Origin: Berberis thunbergii
Lineage: Eukaryota; Streptophyta; Magnoliopsida; Ranunculales; Berberidaceae
Length of the DNA: 64,000 nt
NCBI GenBank assembly: GCA_003290165.1
Contig: QNQO01000536.1
Location: 1-64,000 of the forward strand
Direction of reading: 5' to 3'
Position numbers and translations under genes: made by a program. Position 1 is the stretch's first letter; each line of letters starts with the position of its first letter. Positions 43,221 to 58,152 of the stretch are shown in pieces. Under the pieces are notes generated by a model. The model saw only the letters and a list, made by a program, of their open reading frames with translations, was not told the origin of the DNA and did no database searches.

Positions 43221-44234
43221 AAATTAAGTTTTTTAACAAAAATGAAAAATAGCAGTGCACGTCTAACTGAAGTTTTAGGATTACATAAATAAATAAAAGA
43301 GCAGGAAGACCAATTGCAGCAGCATGATAAAGCACTATTACAACATCACTGGACTAAATAAACAATGACTTGTGGATGTTTCCCCATTTCAATATGTGTT
43401 GCAAAATATTGTCTCTAGGCAATAGTCCTTCTCTAAAAGGGTATGAAACAATTATATATCATATATACTGCATCGCCTCTTAGAAGAAGAAGAAAATTAA
43501 AAAAAAATATGTTTCTCATTTATGAGACCATGCCAAAGTGCATACTGCTATGCAAACATACGTCAGAGAATAAGGTGAATATCCATGAAAAAACACGTTA
43601 TACTTATTCCAATATGCTACGCATTTACGTATGAGTTTTCATGCTTATATGAGCAGCAGATAATATTTTTGAGATTTTTTTCTCATTGAAATTCAAATAA
43701 TATAAAGTGCAACAGTTCCCTTATACCATTGCATAGTCATAGGCAACCACTACACCTAAAGATCAAAAGATGTAGGTATTAATAAAGAAAACTCAAATGG
43801 AGACTTGTTTGAAAATTGTTTCGCATAAGCACTTTCGGAAGAAGTTGAACAAAAGCTACAAGGACTTCAGGTCAAGTACACCGAGACTTAATGGGGACTC
43901 ATGTGATAGTAGTATGTATGGAGAGTGCGATTTTGTTCTTACAAGATCAGGGTCTTAAAGAAGCAGAATGGTGGATCAACTAATTACATCATACTAAACC
44001 CAAACCCACTGAAATTTTCTTATGACGAAGGTTGGCCAAAATCTCAATTCAAACTTATGATACCATATTTCATCATGAACAAGTTAGCAAAATATATTTA
44101 AAAAATAATAATAAAAATAAATAAATAAATAAATAACATGATACTGGGTACATAAAAAAATGGGAATCTACATTGTCATGGAGTGATTTTGTAAACATCA
44201 ACTAATATAATAACTATCACATCATTGTTTATCC

Positions 44235-44335
44235 AAGAAATCCATCTTACCGGTGTGATAACAGTGCCATAGCGTGACCAGATGATTCCAGTGGTTGTAC
44301 CAACTACAAATCATAATAGCAAGCTTTGCATACCC
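44235..44335 (-). pseudogene. Possible mitochondrial pyruvate carrier exon (captured)
   Basis: FVVGTTTGIIWSRYGTVITP followed by a GTAAG donor. The 'TGxIWSRYxxVIxPKNW' pattern is characteristic of plant mitochondrial pyruvate carrier (MPC) subunits, small inner-membrane proteins. Only this one exon is seen, so the call is tentative. Confidence 0.4.
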
Positions 44336-44884
44336 AATGTCCTATTATACACATCAGATAATTGTCATAGTCAAAATTCAAAAACAACCGAACAAAAAAT
44401 GGTAGCAAACATGCATATGCAAATACCTAAAATATTGTTTCTGGCAGTAGGTACTGCTTTTGGGAAGAATCTATTGTTTATTTTGGCAGCAATGGAATAG
44501 AATATATTGTTTATTCTGGCACCAATTTCGAACTTCATCCTCTGATAATAGCTTCACCCTATCCTTCATATGTTGGTAGAAGTTGCATTCTTGAAACATT
44601 CATAGGGTCTGAAACTGAACAAGACGTTTCTACTTAAATTAAACCCAAAAAAAAAAAATCATATGTCCAAAGTAAGTACCATATATGCATAAATGAAGTA
44701 CAAAATATCATTTTTCTAATCTCTTCCTTTAGCTTCACAATATTGGGATGGTTCATCTACCGCGGTGATTGGGAAAAACAAGTAAATAAAAAGATTAAAT
44801 AATGAATCTACAAGTGGTCATTAGTGAAAAAATGGGGGGAAATATGGGTTAGAGGAGGAAGAGGGTGGGGGGGGGGTGTCATTA

Positions 44885-44962
44885 CCTTCACTTCCCTAAG
44901 ATTTATGCATTCCTCCCAAGAATAACACTTTCTCTTCATCTTTTTTATTGCGACCTGTCAAG
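44885..44962 (-). pseudogene. MHK/MAK-type protein kinase exon (captured)
   Basis: [23 protein letters not shown] with GT/AG edges. 'VAVKKMKRKFYxWEECxNLREVK' is a signature of plant MHK and related MAK/RCK kinases (CDK/MAPK-like), including the VAIKK ATP-anchoring Lys and the REVK helix. Only this subdomain II-III exon is present, so the piece is non-functional. Confidence 0.75.
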
Positions 44963-46560
44963 CAGTGCAACATATTCAGTATAAGAGTAACCAAGGCCAT
45001 AAGAAAACATCATTTATTACTAAATACAATTTCGCCCGTTTGTCTATTTATTGCTCACCAAACATTTATGAAAGTTTCATTTCCAACTTCCTTAATAATC
45101 ATGTACTTATAGTAGCAAAGAGAAATCATTATAAACTGGCATCAAATGAAATGTTTCATTCCAAACATCTTTAATGTCTTGCATACATGTTGTCCACGAA
45201 TTGTACAATGTACTATAGTGAAGGATTCTCCATAATTTCAGCAGGTGGTACACATAATATCACAACATATTGGCCACAAATGCACACACAGATAAATTTG
45301 GACAAGTGAAACAGCTTAATCCATCTCTGTCATCAAATGTGACTAAACTTGCTTTAAAAAAGTGAAATGGCTATATGTTATGCACCTTGGTCCTGTTTTG
45401 AAACAATTTTATCAATACTTGGTAGAAACGACTCTTATTTTGGATGTTTTGGAAATCTTGGTGTTCAAACATTGAGGGCTTAGCTCAAAACACAAAACAT
45501 CCAACTAGTTCATTACCCCTAATTGAACCAAAAGTAAAGGTAAATTAAATAGATAAATGTAATATGCAAATCTACCTTAGAACCCAAGCTTGGTTCGGCG
45601 CCAGTGAACACAAGGTGTTTCGCATTGTACCTAAAAAAACACCCAAAACAAATCAACAATTCAGGAAACCAATTGAACACAAGGTGTTTGATGAAAAAAC
45701 AAAGACAGAACAAACGAAAAAATAAAAGATTTGGAGGTTTTGATTTTGAGTAGACAAAGAAAGAACCAACCTTTGTCCTATTGGAAAAACCAAGATAAGC
45801 AAAGAAGTTCAATAATTGTTGAATGCAAAGAACAACAACTAACTCAAATACGATTCTTATTATAAGTAGAGACAAGCATAATTCTATGAGATCTCAGTAA
45901 GCTATGGGGATAGATCTTCTCAACTTTATTGATAGAACTTATCTAATCTATTTTTAAAGGAACCCATCAATTATGTACAAGCTCGTCTCATCTGTTTGAC
46001 ACATGTAATTAAATAAAAACTGAAATGACAAGAGGTCTAAATGTTACACCCATTGAAAATATTTTCAATGTGTCATTACTCATTTTGCTATGTAAGGACA
46101 TGATTTTTTTTTCTCCTTTTTTTTGGGTGGGGTGGGGTTGGATAAGTTGAAAGGAAAAACATATCAGTAAAAGTGTAAAATGCATTAAAAATGTATGACC
46201 TATATAGTTTGGGTGCGGTTTTAACTTCTCCAAAGTTCTTTTCAAGGGATCAATTTTAGGGCAGCCTCATTGTTGTATGACCTATACTGCATTAAAAATG
46301 TATGACCTATATTGTTGTAAGGCCTGTGGTTTTTGTTATATTTCTTTTCTCTATTTTTTTAATGAATAATTACTTATGACAAACCATAAATAAATAAATG
46401 CTTCATATGCACTTCACACTCAACACACCATTTCTATTCGCTTTAAGCTACATTGTAAGATTTAAATTTACGAAACAATATTATGTCTTCAGGTATTCAT
46501 AATTATAAGCATAATAAGAACAAGAATTTTGATTAATTACTACAATCACTATCATCAGGT
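44963..46560. other. Element F interior, mostly unassigned
   Basis: A minus-strand exon-like stretch at 45560-45625 (YNAKHLVFTGAEPSLGSKVDL) with AG/GT edges is unidentified. The remainder is AT-rich, including a direct repeat of GTATGACCTATA near 46194 and 46273. No RNA gene seen. Confidence 0.4.
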
Positions 46561-46569
46561 AAACCAACG

Positions 46570-47240
46570 TACCTCATTGTTCTTGTCGAAGTCCTGTTCC
46601 AGAAGGTTGTTGTCCTCAAGCCATAGATTGTACATGATGACTTTGGTTCCATGTGACCCAATGTCATCAAACTGAAAAAGTGTAAAGGAACTAATGTGGT
46701 GATCAAGGATAGATGTATATAAAAAATCCGGTTGTAAGACTCATAATGTCATACAAACTACATATTACATAAGAATCATTAATTAACAAAATCTTAATAC
46801 TAAATTAAGATTATAACTGATTAAAATTTAAGAAAATTGAGATTGGCCTATGAAAGAAACAAATATTTCGTATTTTGAAAGAAAGAAATATATCCTGAAA
46901 TTTGATCTCTATTATCTGCAAGGATTTTATTCTGATGAATATCCATATGCTCTCTCATTTATTTTCTATTTTCGTGTATTGTTGTACATATTTAAGTAGT
47001 TCTCCTAACAGGAATAGGCTAACTAAAATGTATATAGCACGGAATTAAAATAGTTAAAACAAAATGTGATTCAAAATATTTGTAAGGCTACATAGACTCG
47101 AAAAAACTTGTTCCATAAGCTCCTCCTTTGAAGCAAAGGGAGACAACTCCAGTATGAGATTTAAGTTAGTGAACCAATCGTCCTGTGATCCATAGACAAT
47201 TGGCTGAGCTTGGTTTCCAGAAAGCTCGAAATCAAGCTGC
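46570..47240 (-). pseudogene. MORC-family ATPase, two captured exons
   Basis: Exon about 47085-47240: LDFELSGNQAQPIVYGSQDDWFTNLNLILELSPF...KEELMEQ. Exon 46570-46675: FDDIGSHGTKVIMYNLWLEDNN, then LEQDFD. 'GSQDDWxTNLxIILxWSPF' and 'FxDIGxHGTKVIxYNLW' are diagnostic of plant MORC GHKL ATPases, which act in heterochromatin silencing and RNA-directed DNA methylation. Order and spacing (an intron between) match the gene. The ATP-binding N-terminal exons and the coiled coil are missing. A silencing factor's gene is thus among the captured cargo. Confidence 0.87.
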
Positions 47241-47321
47241 ATTATCAGTGTAACAAAATATCATGTTTGCAAAGAAACCAAGGAAAGTCAATAAGATACT
47301 TGAAATGTAGATAAAGGATCC

Positions 47322-47390
47322 AACAAGAGTCACAACAATCACTTTGATACTTGGTATTGATGCAGCCAAAAATAGTTGAAAAGGCTTCAT
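47322..47390 (-). pseudogene. Possible PIN-LIKES (PILS) first exon (captured)
   Basis: ATG at 47390 opens MKPFQLFLAASIPSIKVIVVTLVGSF, a hydrophobic first membrane segment similar to the start of PILS auxin carriers (MKLLDLFIASSxPVxKxLLIT). Only the first transmembrane segment is seen before the frame enters unrelated sequence. Similar hydrophobic starts occur in other membrane proteins. Confidence 0.4.
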
Positions 47391-50580
<3,190 letters not shown>

Positions 50581-50945
50581 ATAGATGGTGAGAGGTCGAT
50601 AATGTCGGCGATAAGAGGGGAGGGGTTGCACAGCTTGGCGAGTGGGGCTTTTATTTGATTGAGATACCTGTTGGGAAACGCAGAGAGGGATGAAAGAGAT
50701 GTACGTATGGGGAGATTAGGGTTGAAGAAGATGGAGAAGCAGCGGGAAAATATGCTCTCGTCCCTTAGTAGGTCCGCAACAAGCGAACAGAGAGGGCATG
50801 GCAGAGAGGGTGAGCAGAGGGAGACGAATATCGCAGTAGCAGATAGAGAGAGAGGGGAGAAGGATAAGGGTATTTTTAGGTTCAGTGAAATATTTGGACA
50901 GAGGGAAGAGAGGAGAACGTGCCAAGTTGAATATTTGGGCGAGCA
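50581..50945. other. GA-rich region near the right end of element F
   Basis: Runs such as GAGAGGGATGAAAGAGATG, GAGAGAGAGGGGAGAAGGA on the plus strand, i.e. CT-rich on the cargo strand, resembling a plant leader. Its place matches the CT-rich blocks near the right ends of C, D and E. Confidence 0.4.
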
Positions 50946-51071
50946 CCAAAAAGGTCGCCTAATTTTACATAGCGTTTTTACATTTCAAAGTTATTAAAAT
51001 TCGACTTTTAATAGCACATATGTGAAAAACGCTATTAACAAATGCTACCAGTAAGGATGTGTGGTGTAGTG

Positions 51072-51745
51072 ATAAGAATGGAAGCTTAAGCAAGGTTGGA
51101 CGCGGTCCAGTTTTTAGAGAACATCTTCCTGTGCTTTCTGGCATGTTTGTGAGGCGTTTGACAAAGTATTGGCAGTTGTTTCTAGGCAGGTTCAGGTGTC
51201 ATTGGCTGCAGGTGACAGGGTTCAAGTTGCATGGTGAAATGGTAGTTAAGCAGGCAGCAGGAAGAAGCTTGACTGCACTTTTGCAGTTTGTGTATGGGAC
51301 TGTTTCAGCTGATAGTTTATGATCTGAATCAGAGCTGCAATATTGTTTTTTGAGTCTAGAATGGTTGAGCATCGATTAGAGTTCTTCTATGTGTAAGGGG
51401 GATTTTCAGTTTGAATGAGGTATGTGGTTTGTTGTTTTCTCTTGATGATGGGAGGCATGGTGTTATTCAAGGTGATGTGGAACATAGTTTTTTCACTCCC
51501 AGTAGGTTTGGCATTCACGTGATCCTATTCACTTGGATGGTTTCTGATTGGTTTGTTTGAGTATTCTTGTAGGTTTAGGCCCTCTTGATTGGATTTTTTA
51601 AGTATGCTTGGTGTCTAACCCTTGGTTCTCGGTTTCTTTTGTTGGGATTTTGGTGGATTAGGTCTAGCCCCTAGGTTCTCAGATTCCTTTTAGTGAAAAG
51701 TCGTAATGTCCCTCCGATAAGTGTAAAATCTTTTGATCAAGTAAT
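51072..51745 (+). mobile_element. LINE 3' region right of element F
   Basis: Continuation of the LINE cut at 41701. It repeats text seen left of element F (TCTAGGCAGGTTCAG at 41564 and 51180). It ends with the family 3' signature GTCGTAATGTCCCTCCGATAAGTGTAAAATC...TTGATCAAGTAATAAAGG at 51702-51750. Confidence 0.7.
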
Positions 51746-52232
51746 AAAGGTTTGACATACCATGTTTTTCGAGAAGTTAATGCGGCGGCAGATGAACTTG
51801 CACGCTTGGCACAAATGGACCGGATTAGGAAGGTGTTTGGGAACCAATCCTTACCGAATAAAGCTAAAGCTCTAGTAAGGCTTGATTGTGGGAGAACATG
51901 GTATATTAGAAGGATGAAGGGAGTTGCGAATAAGAAAAGATGAAGGTGTCAGGTTATTATTTATTTCTTGCAAAACAGGGGAGCAATATTGGGTGTTCTC
52001 AGCTGGGAATTGAATAATGAATGGGGCAGTATTTTTGGTTTCATTGGGAAACAGAGGAGGGTACTGTGTACCTGCGTTGTATAGGTTGATTTTGTTATGA
52101 TTTTAATTGTTATGCAATATTCTTCTGATTTGAACTGAGTTTATATCCTTTGTTTTGCTGATTTTTCTTGGGAGGATTTGGGTAGTGATTTTCGAGCATT
52201 GCTACACATTGTTGCAACATTTTTTTCTATTA

Positions 52233-52363
<131 letters not shown>

Positions 52364-52365
52364 AT

Positions 52366-52418
52366 AAACAGAGTTGTGTGTTTTACAAATATATTTTTGT
52401 AAACACACAACTCTGTTT
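52366..52418. repeat. Near-perfect inverted repeat (hairpin)
   Basis: Left arm AAACAGAGTTGTGTGTTTTACAAA (52366-52389) pairs with right arm TTTGTAAACACACAACTCTGTTT (52396-52418) with a single unpaired base and a loop of about six bases. Confidence 0.92.
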
Positions 52419-52619
52419 CAGCAAATGTTATGAATTTGTAATTCGTGGTTTTTGCTTTGGTTTTGAGAATCTGGATCATGGTTGCAGGTCTGCGAAAGGT
52501 GTTGGGCAGGGTAAGGCTTCAAGAAGTATTTATTTTATCCGTTTTTTGGCTAGGATATGAGATTTGCTTTTTTAGCTTTGGTTTCTATCCCGTAAAGTAA
52601 ATTTTCTATTTTTTTTAAT

Positions 52620-52990
52620 TTAACCACCAGGAGGAAGGGAAACTATGGGATGCCAAACCTTAAATACTTAATCAATAGATCTTACAACTTTTTTAGGGGT
52701 ACATTACGACTTTACCCGAATGAATAGAAAACAAAATAAACCTAGGTTATATCTTACAAATCAAAATCCCCCCAAACCAAAAGGATAGCACTTATTCACC
52801 AGTTAAATAATCAAAATAAAAAAATATCCTGGTGTGTAGCCCTTATTCACCAAAAGGTCTAGGCCTAATTCCCCCAAGGAGTTAGACTTAACAACCAAAA
52901 TAACAATTGAAGGAAATGTCTGAAACCTTAAATCCAAGTGAATGTTGCACAAAATTTCAAAGCAATGAACTTCATCAAAACCTTACCAAC
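52620..52990 (-). mobile_element. LINE 3' end fragment, minus strand
   Basis: GATCTTACAACTTTTTTAGGGGTACATTACGACTTTACCC (52679-52718) is the reverse complement of the LINE 3' signature seen at 51702 and 53030. The sequence to the right shares GGGCTACACACCAGG/CCTTATTCACCA-type text repeated at 52791 and 52841. Confidence 0.6.
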
Positions 52991-53090
52991 ATGTTTAGCA
53001 CCATAGCTGCCCCTACTTATCCAATAAAGTTGTAACGTACCCCGACTAGTTTGTATATCAATTTTTTTGACAAGTAATAAAGCTTTTGCA

Positions 53091-53514
53091 TCCCATAGCT
53101 GCCCCAACCTCCCGAAGGTTTAATTAAAAAAAATAGGTTTTAGACTAGCCAAAGTCTTGAGATGTATTTCTCAAGCGAATATAACAATTAATTAAATAAC
53201 TACATAGTAAGCACTAAGTAAAACATAATAAGTGAAATCAGTGTAGATTTTACATGCCTACCTTAGTGAAGGAAGTATGTAATCGAACTTGTTTATGTTC
53301 TTCATCAAGATGCTTCTTTGTTTCTTGCTATTTTTTTACACCCAGTAGATTGGCTTTAACTCAGTTTTGAGTAGGTTGGTGTGGATGTAGGCTTCATTCT
53401 TAGGTATAGGAGAGTTTCTTTAACATTGTATAGTGGGGTAAACTTTGTTCAAGTGGAAAAACTTGGAGCTTTTGCACTTTTTATTTGGCTGCTCGTGGAT
53501 GGTGAAACAACATA
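53091..53514. other. Unassigned spacer
   Basis: AT-rich sequence between the LINE 3' end and the plastid-derived block. An open plus-strand stretch at 53381-53632 runs across the boundary into the plastid DNA and is not a gene. Confidence 0.5.
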
Positions 53515-54560
53515 TTTTTTGCACCATATGTTCTTTGACGTAATTTTTTTACCTCGTTTACATTCCCATAATGATGGTGTTTTTCCAAAATCAAACTTTG
53601 TTATTCAACATCTTGGACTAGCCATCCCTTAGAAGATATTGTTAAAAGATCATCAATTCCTAAAGAAATGGATGTAGCAGTGGCTTGCTAGAACCCCAGA
53701 GTCTTTACTTGATCCAGGATATGTGATGTATCTGCTATTCCAAGGTGATCTATTAATCTGCTAATCAATCGTTTAATGGCAGTTTCGTATGTAACTTTAT
53801 TGTGAAAAACCAATTCGGCTCATTCTGCCGTAAGTACCTCCTGATTTCGATGAGCAGGATTGGACAATAGGTTTGAGTCAGTGATTCGAATACGTCTTTT
53901 ACTCGATCTTGATTCATGTAGAAATTCAGTAATTATAATACTAGTTGAGATGGAGAGACCCGAATTGAATTTCCATAGGTATCCTATAATTACTTAGCTT
54001 AGGTATCATATGAACAAGCCCGATTAAACCCTTGTATGGCTTCTTCTATTTCTCGATAAAAAGATATATGAGTAAGAGTGGTCCGAATATCTATACAAAG
54101 GATTTTTTTTAATATTTTTTACTATTAGATAGTGCCCGTAAATCTCATGATAGGTACCCAAAGATTCATATTGAACTTCGATAAGAACATCTCTTGATGC
54201 AATAACGCGTTGATCTAGTCGCCATCAGAGCATAGAGATATAATTCGTTTATGCCGATAAGCGCCGAGTGCATCATAGGAACTACAAGAATAGTGTTCTG
54301 TTGCGTACTTATAATTATTATTATAAATTTTTTCATTTTGATAGTTTTTGTGATTACACGGATTATACCTCTTTGCACAAATACCGCGATGATTCCCAAT
54401 TGTTAATACATAGAGTCCCATAAGCATATCTTGAGTTGGTAAGGAAATGGGGTCTCCAATAGTTGGAGACAAGAGATTCATATGAGAAAACATAAGTAAA
54501 TGAGCCTCAGATTGAGCCTCCAAAGATAAAGGTACATGAACAACAATTATCGATATTTAG
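53515..54560 (-). pseudogene. rpoC1/rpoC2: Nuclear copy of plastid DNA: rpoC1 3' end and rpoC2 5' end
   Basis: On the minus strand from right to left: [25 protein letters not shown] and [33 protein letters not shown] (rpoC1, 54330-54555), later [50 protein letters not shown] and a stop at about 54000. After the short spacer comes rpoC2: [53 protein letters not shown] and EKHHHYGNV (53550-53850). These are the beta' and beta'' subunits of the plastid-encoded RNA polymerase, in their native plastid order. Stops and an altered rpoC2 start show it is a nuclear plastid insertion (NUPT), not an organellar contig. It was probably longer before rearrangement. Confidence 0.95.
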
Positions 54561-54810
54561 GTTTGTATCTCGGGCATGTCATTAACATGACTTGCTTTTA
54601 TATAAAGTTGTTTCTTAGAGATTTACTATTAGGGTTTCTAGGTGTTTCTATTTTAATAAGAAATTTCTATTTTAATACAATTTTTGATTAATTTTTTTAA
54701 AAACAAACAAACACACTCTAATCAATCACAAGTTAAACAGAAGATCTTACTCCTCTACCCACCCCACATCCGAAAAATTGTTAAGCTTTTCTGCCTAACG
54801 TGAACAATAT
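54561..54810 (-). other. Sequence left of the primer site
   Basis: Between the plastid block and the primer-binding site. If the primer site is real this is the start of the internal leader of another Gypsy copy on the minus strand. No coding text seen. Confidence 0.4.
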
Positions 54811-54823
54811 GGCTCTGATACCA
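54811..54823 (-). promoter_or_regulatory. Primer-binding site (initiator tRNA-Met type)
   Basis: Minus strand reads TGGTATCAGAGCC, the standard initiator tRNA-Met complementary site, eight bases from the LTR edge at 54832. It lies on the outer side of an LTR that also serves as 3' LTR for the element to the right. Confidence 0.85.
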
Positions 54824-54831
54824 AAAAAATT

Positions 54832-57177
54832 TGTCACGCCCCGCTCATAAGAAAAATTCCAACAGACCGAGAGATTTCCTACAAATGGCACGTGACATAC
54901 CACTTAACCAAATTTTCACATAAACATTTCTCGGAAAAATGAAATTCCAAAATATTACAACCATTCCAAACGCACCCTTTGCCCCCAACTCCCCACATCA
55001 AAGCATTCACACAAACATAACTTGCATATTAAACACCAAATAGCAAAACACAAAACATCTTACAAACCTTGGGAAAGACTAGGATCTACTTCCGCTCGGC
55101 ATGATCAACAAAGTTGTTTGCAACGCCTGCACTCCAATAAGAGTACACCCATTTGCAACAAAACAAAGCAAAATGGGTCAGCCTAAAGCTGGTATGAGCA
55201 GAATAAAAAAAATCAACTACAAATAACACAAATAGTAATCCACATTTGAAGACACATCCACATTTACCTTACATCACACTCCACAACTTATTCATAATGC
55301 ATCAACCATATGGTTAACTAGTCATATGCACAAATAAGAAAAGCATAAATTTTAAAAATAGAATTCATTTCAAATGGATGAAAATTTCCATAATCTTTTG
55401 CACATATAATCTTATCAAATTCTCGCATACTCACTTTCACAACATATCATACCATTTCATTTGTTTTTAGGACATACTTGTTCCAAGACATGTCCCTTCT
55501 ATTGGTCCTTAGGAATTCTCAATCACATCAAGCAAGTCAAAAATCGTACAATGGCTTAGTTCTGGACCAGAAGACATGATACATGAAATCTTAGACCATG
55601 AATACCCTATCGCACCTATCCATGTGCCGAATGTGTCTCACCCCGACACACCTCCACACGTGTACCAATACCCACTTTGAGTATGTATGCATTTCAAACT
55701 GGGTGTCCCCTCTAAAATGCATACTTCACCTCAAAAGACTGAACACACGGGCCAAATCACAATTATTAACTGCGCGCTGGAAGAAAACTAAGTTCGCACT
55801 CTTCCTCTGACCCTCAGGAATACTCCATTGTATCACGCGAGTCATGACTCGTACAGAGGCTTAGTATTCCCCTTTTGTAAATCAGACACTACTCCTTAGG
55901 AACACTCCACTATATCACGCGAGTCATAACTCGTATAGTGGCTTAGTTTTCCCCCTTTGGAGACAGGCACCATACATCTCACTATGTACGGATTACACAA
56001 ATATCAGAAACCCCGACATCTATGGCCAATATTGTACCACTCTGTACATTTCAAACACCGGAGTAGGGTATTCATGTCAAACTCAAAAATTCTCAACACT
56101 TATCAAGTAGCATCATTTTCATAATTCCATAAGATGAACTAAGTTCTAAATATCACAATCACATATATGGTGCACAATATTCAATAATAAACATCTACTT
56201 GAAACATGCATCTCGAGGCACATTATTGCCAAAATTAAAATATTATAAAATGTGATATAAATTTATTCTAAAATTTAATTTTATCACAGTGGTCACAACG
56301 GTGAAAGCGGTAGTAAAAACAAAGTTATAAATCAAATTCTATGATCAGTCAAAGTTGGGTCAAAATCGGGTCAAACATATGACGTCATCGTCTTATACCT
56401 CAAAGCAGATTTTCCAGAACGTTTCAGTGTAACATACACACAAGTCGCATTTTTTAACCAAGACCTGAACACTTTACACCATTGGAAAGCCCCTTCCTTT
56501 CTACTTTTAAAACATGCAAGATTTATCCTTAAGTGTTTTCAATAGCAGAAAATAAAACCAGATCTTTAGCCCCTGTTCATCACGTTTTATCCTTCTATTT
56601 TTTAAACATGCAAGATTTATCCTTAAGTTACAGTTCAACACCACCAACTTCAAACACCTATAACTTCTTCAATACTTATCCAAATTCTGCATATAAGCTA
56701 CCTATAGAAAGCTCTCACTTTCATCTGTCAAATGAAAGAAATCAAAAACAAAAATACTGACAGAATCGAAAAATTACATTACGAAAAGACATTTGGTTAC
56801 CCATTTTAACCCAAACAAGCAAACCCCAAAATCTACAAAAAAGAAAGAGTAAACATGTAATCTAATATGTTAAATCATTCAAGAAATGACATATCTACTC
56901 ACCAACTACAACTATTGCAATCCTCAAAGCATAAGACTTCTCCACCCCAACATGCATCAAAATCCTCTAGCAAATCTTTAAGGATCCCTCCCTCTCAAGC
57001 CTCTCCTAGAGCTGGTTGACCAAGATAAAACCACCCAAGACCTGATGATAAGAAAAAAAAAGGGTGGAGAGTTCGTGTAGAGTTTTATAGAATGGAAATG
57101 GATATATGCCACCACCAAGTTTCTAAATACTACAATGGGGTACAAAGAAAAAGAGAACAGATGTTGCATAATACACA
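54832..57177 (-). repeat. Long LTR of the chromodomain Gypsy element
   Basis: About 2.35 kb. The plus strand begins TGTCACGCCCCGC at 54832 and ends ATAATACACA near 57177, giving TG...CA ends. To the right, the minus strand GAGGACGAGATTCTTTTGAGG encodes the pol tail EDEILLR and acts as purine-rich primer. Length fits Tekay/Del elements. Confidence 0.78.
55490..55985. repeat. Repeated motif within the LTR
   Basis: Three related blocks (about 55497, 55812 and 55895) each read CCT(T/C)AGGAA(T/C)(A/T)CTC...ATCACGCGAGTCAT(G/A)ACTCGTA, then GGCTTAGT(A/T)(T/C)TCCCC. Each contains the short palindrome GAGTCATGACTC. Likely U3 regulatory repeats. Confidence 0.75.
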
Positions 57178-57557
57178 CCTCAAAAGAATCTCGTCCTCAA
57201 GATTAAACTTGAAAAAATAGAAAACTACGAGAATAGATACAGATGTAACTGCCAAATATGATCCTCCAATTCCCATGTCACATCGCCATCCTGGTCACTC
57301 CACTGCACTTTCACCAGTCTTATAGTCTCTCGTCGCAATCATTTTTCATCTCTACCAACAATAGCTATTGGTTGCACGGGATAAGACAGATCTTCTGACA
57401 ACTCAACATCAACTAGCTCTATAATCTGTGTCGGATCTACTAAACATTTCCGAAACATTGATACATGGAAGACATCATGAATCCCAGACATAGCTGGTAG
57501 CAAAACAAGTCAGTACGCTACTAGATTGCTTCCCTCATCAACCTCATAAGGCCCAAT
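57178..57557 (-). pseudogene. Integrase tail and chromodomain
   Basis: Starts IGPYEV (the GPY/F box half right next to element E), then VAYWLVLLPAMSGIHDVFHVSMFRKCLVDP, QIIELVDVELSEDLSYPVQPIAIVGRDEK, stop, LRRETIRLVKVQWSDQDGDVTWELED. The last part is the chromodomain core (normally VxVxWxxxxxEEATWExE) that targets chromovirus integration to heterochromatin. The in-frame stop before LRRETIRL truncates it. Only one of the three aromatic cage residues (W of VQW) is evident. Confidence 0.82.
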
Positions 57558-57574
57558 CACTACTACAAATATAG

Positions 57575-57815
57575 ACTTGCATAGCGCTTAAAAATAGGCT
57601 TAGATAGCGCTCAAAAAAGCGCTATGCAAGGCGCGTACTTGAATAGCGCTTTGTATTAAGCGCTATCTAAGCATTAATTTTTTTTTTAAATTAGCTTGCA
57701 TAGCGCTTTTATGAGCGCTATTTAATTTTGTTGATTTTTTTTTGATTTTTTTATTTTTTTTGATTTTTTTTAATTAGCTTCTAAAGCGCTATTTAATTTC
57801 GGTGAATTTTTTTTA
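57575..57815. repeat. Left subterminal AGCGCT palindromes of element E
   Basis: At least eight AGCGCT-centred sites (CATAGCGCTTTTATGAGCGCTAT and similar), interspersed with T-runs. Matching set at 61383-61625. Confidence 0.85.
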
Positions 57816-58152
57816 TTAACTACCATATAATATTTTTTATATAATATTTAATATAATAATGACAACGTTCAATCAATCAATAAAGACAGAACATGATAAC
57901 TAACTGTTTCTCATTCATTGAAAATATAATTTAAGCATTCATACAAAATTGTTAATATGCTATCATATATATACACCAGCTTTTTTGGCCACGAAATGAA
58001 ATGGCCAACAGCTTCTCCTACAGTCCTAACTTCGTCTGTACATTGCGGCACCGCTGAATGTTTCTCAGATTCTACCGCCACTTCAAATTGTATCCTCGCA
58101 TAACCTGAAATTGCATCATGGCATTGTATAAGTATAACAACACACACACACA

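Noticed and set aside
44860..44880. G-quadruplex element at the G-run
   Set aside because: A single interrupted G-run lacks four separated tracts.
52366..52418. A microRNA precursor
   Set aside because: Arms of 23-24 bases with a six-base loop leave no room for a normal plant precursor stem, and nothing supports expression.
53381..53632. A membrane-like plus-strand gene
   Set aside because: Its right half is the antisense of plastid rpoC2 text, so it is a chance frame.
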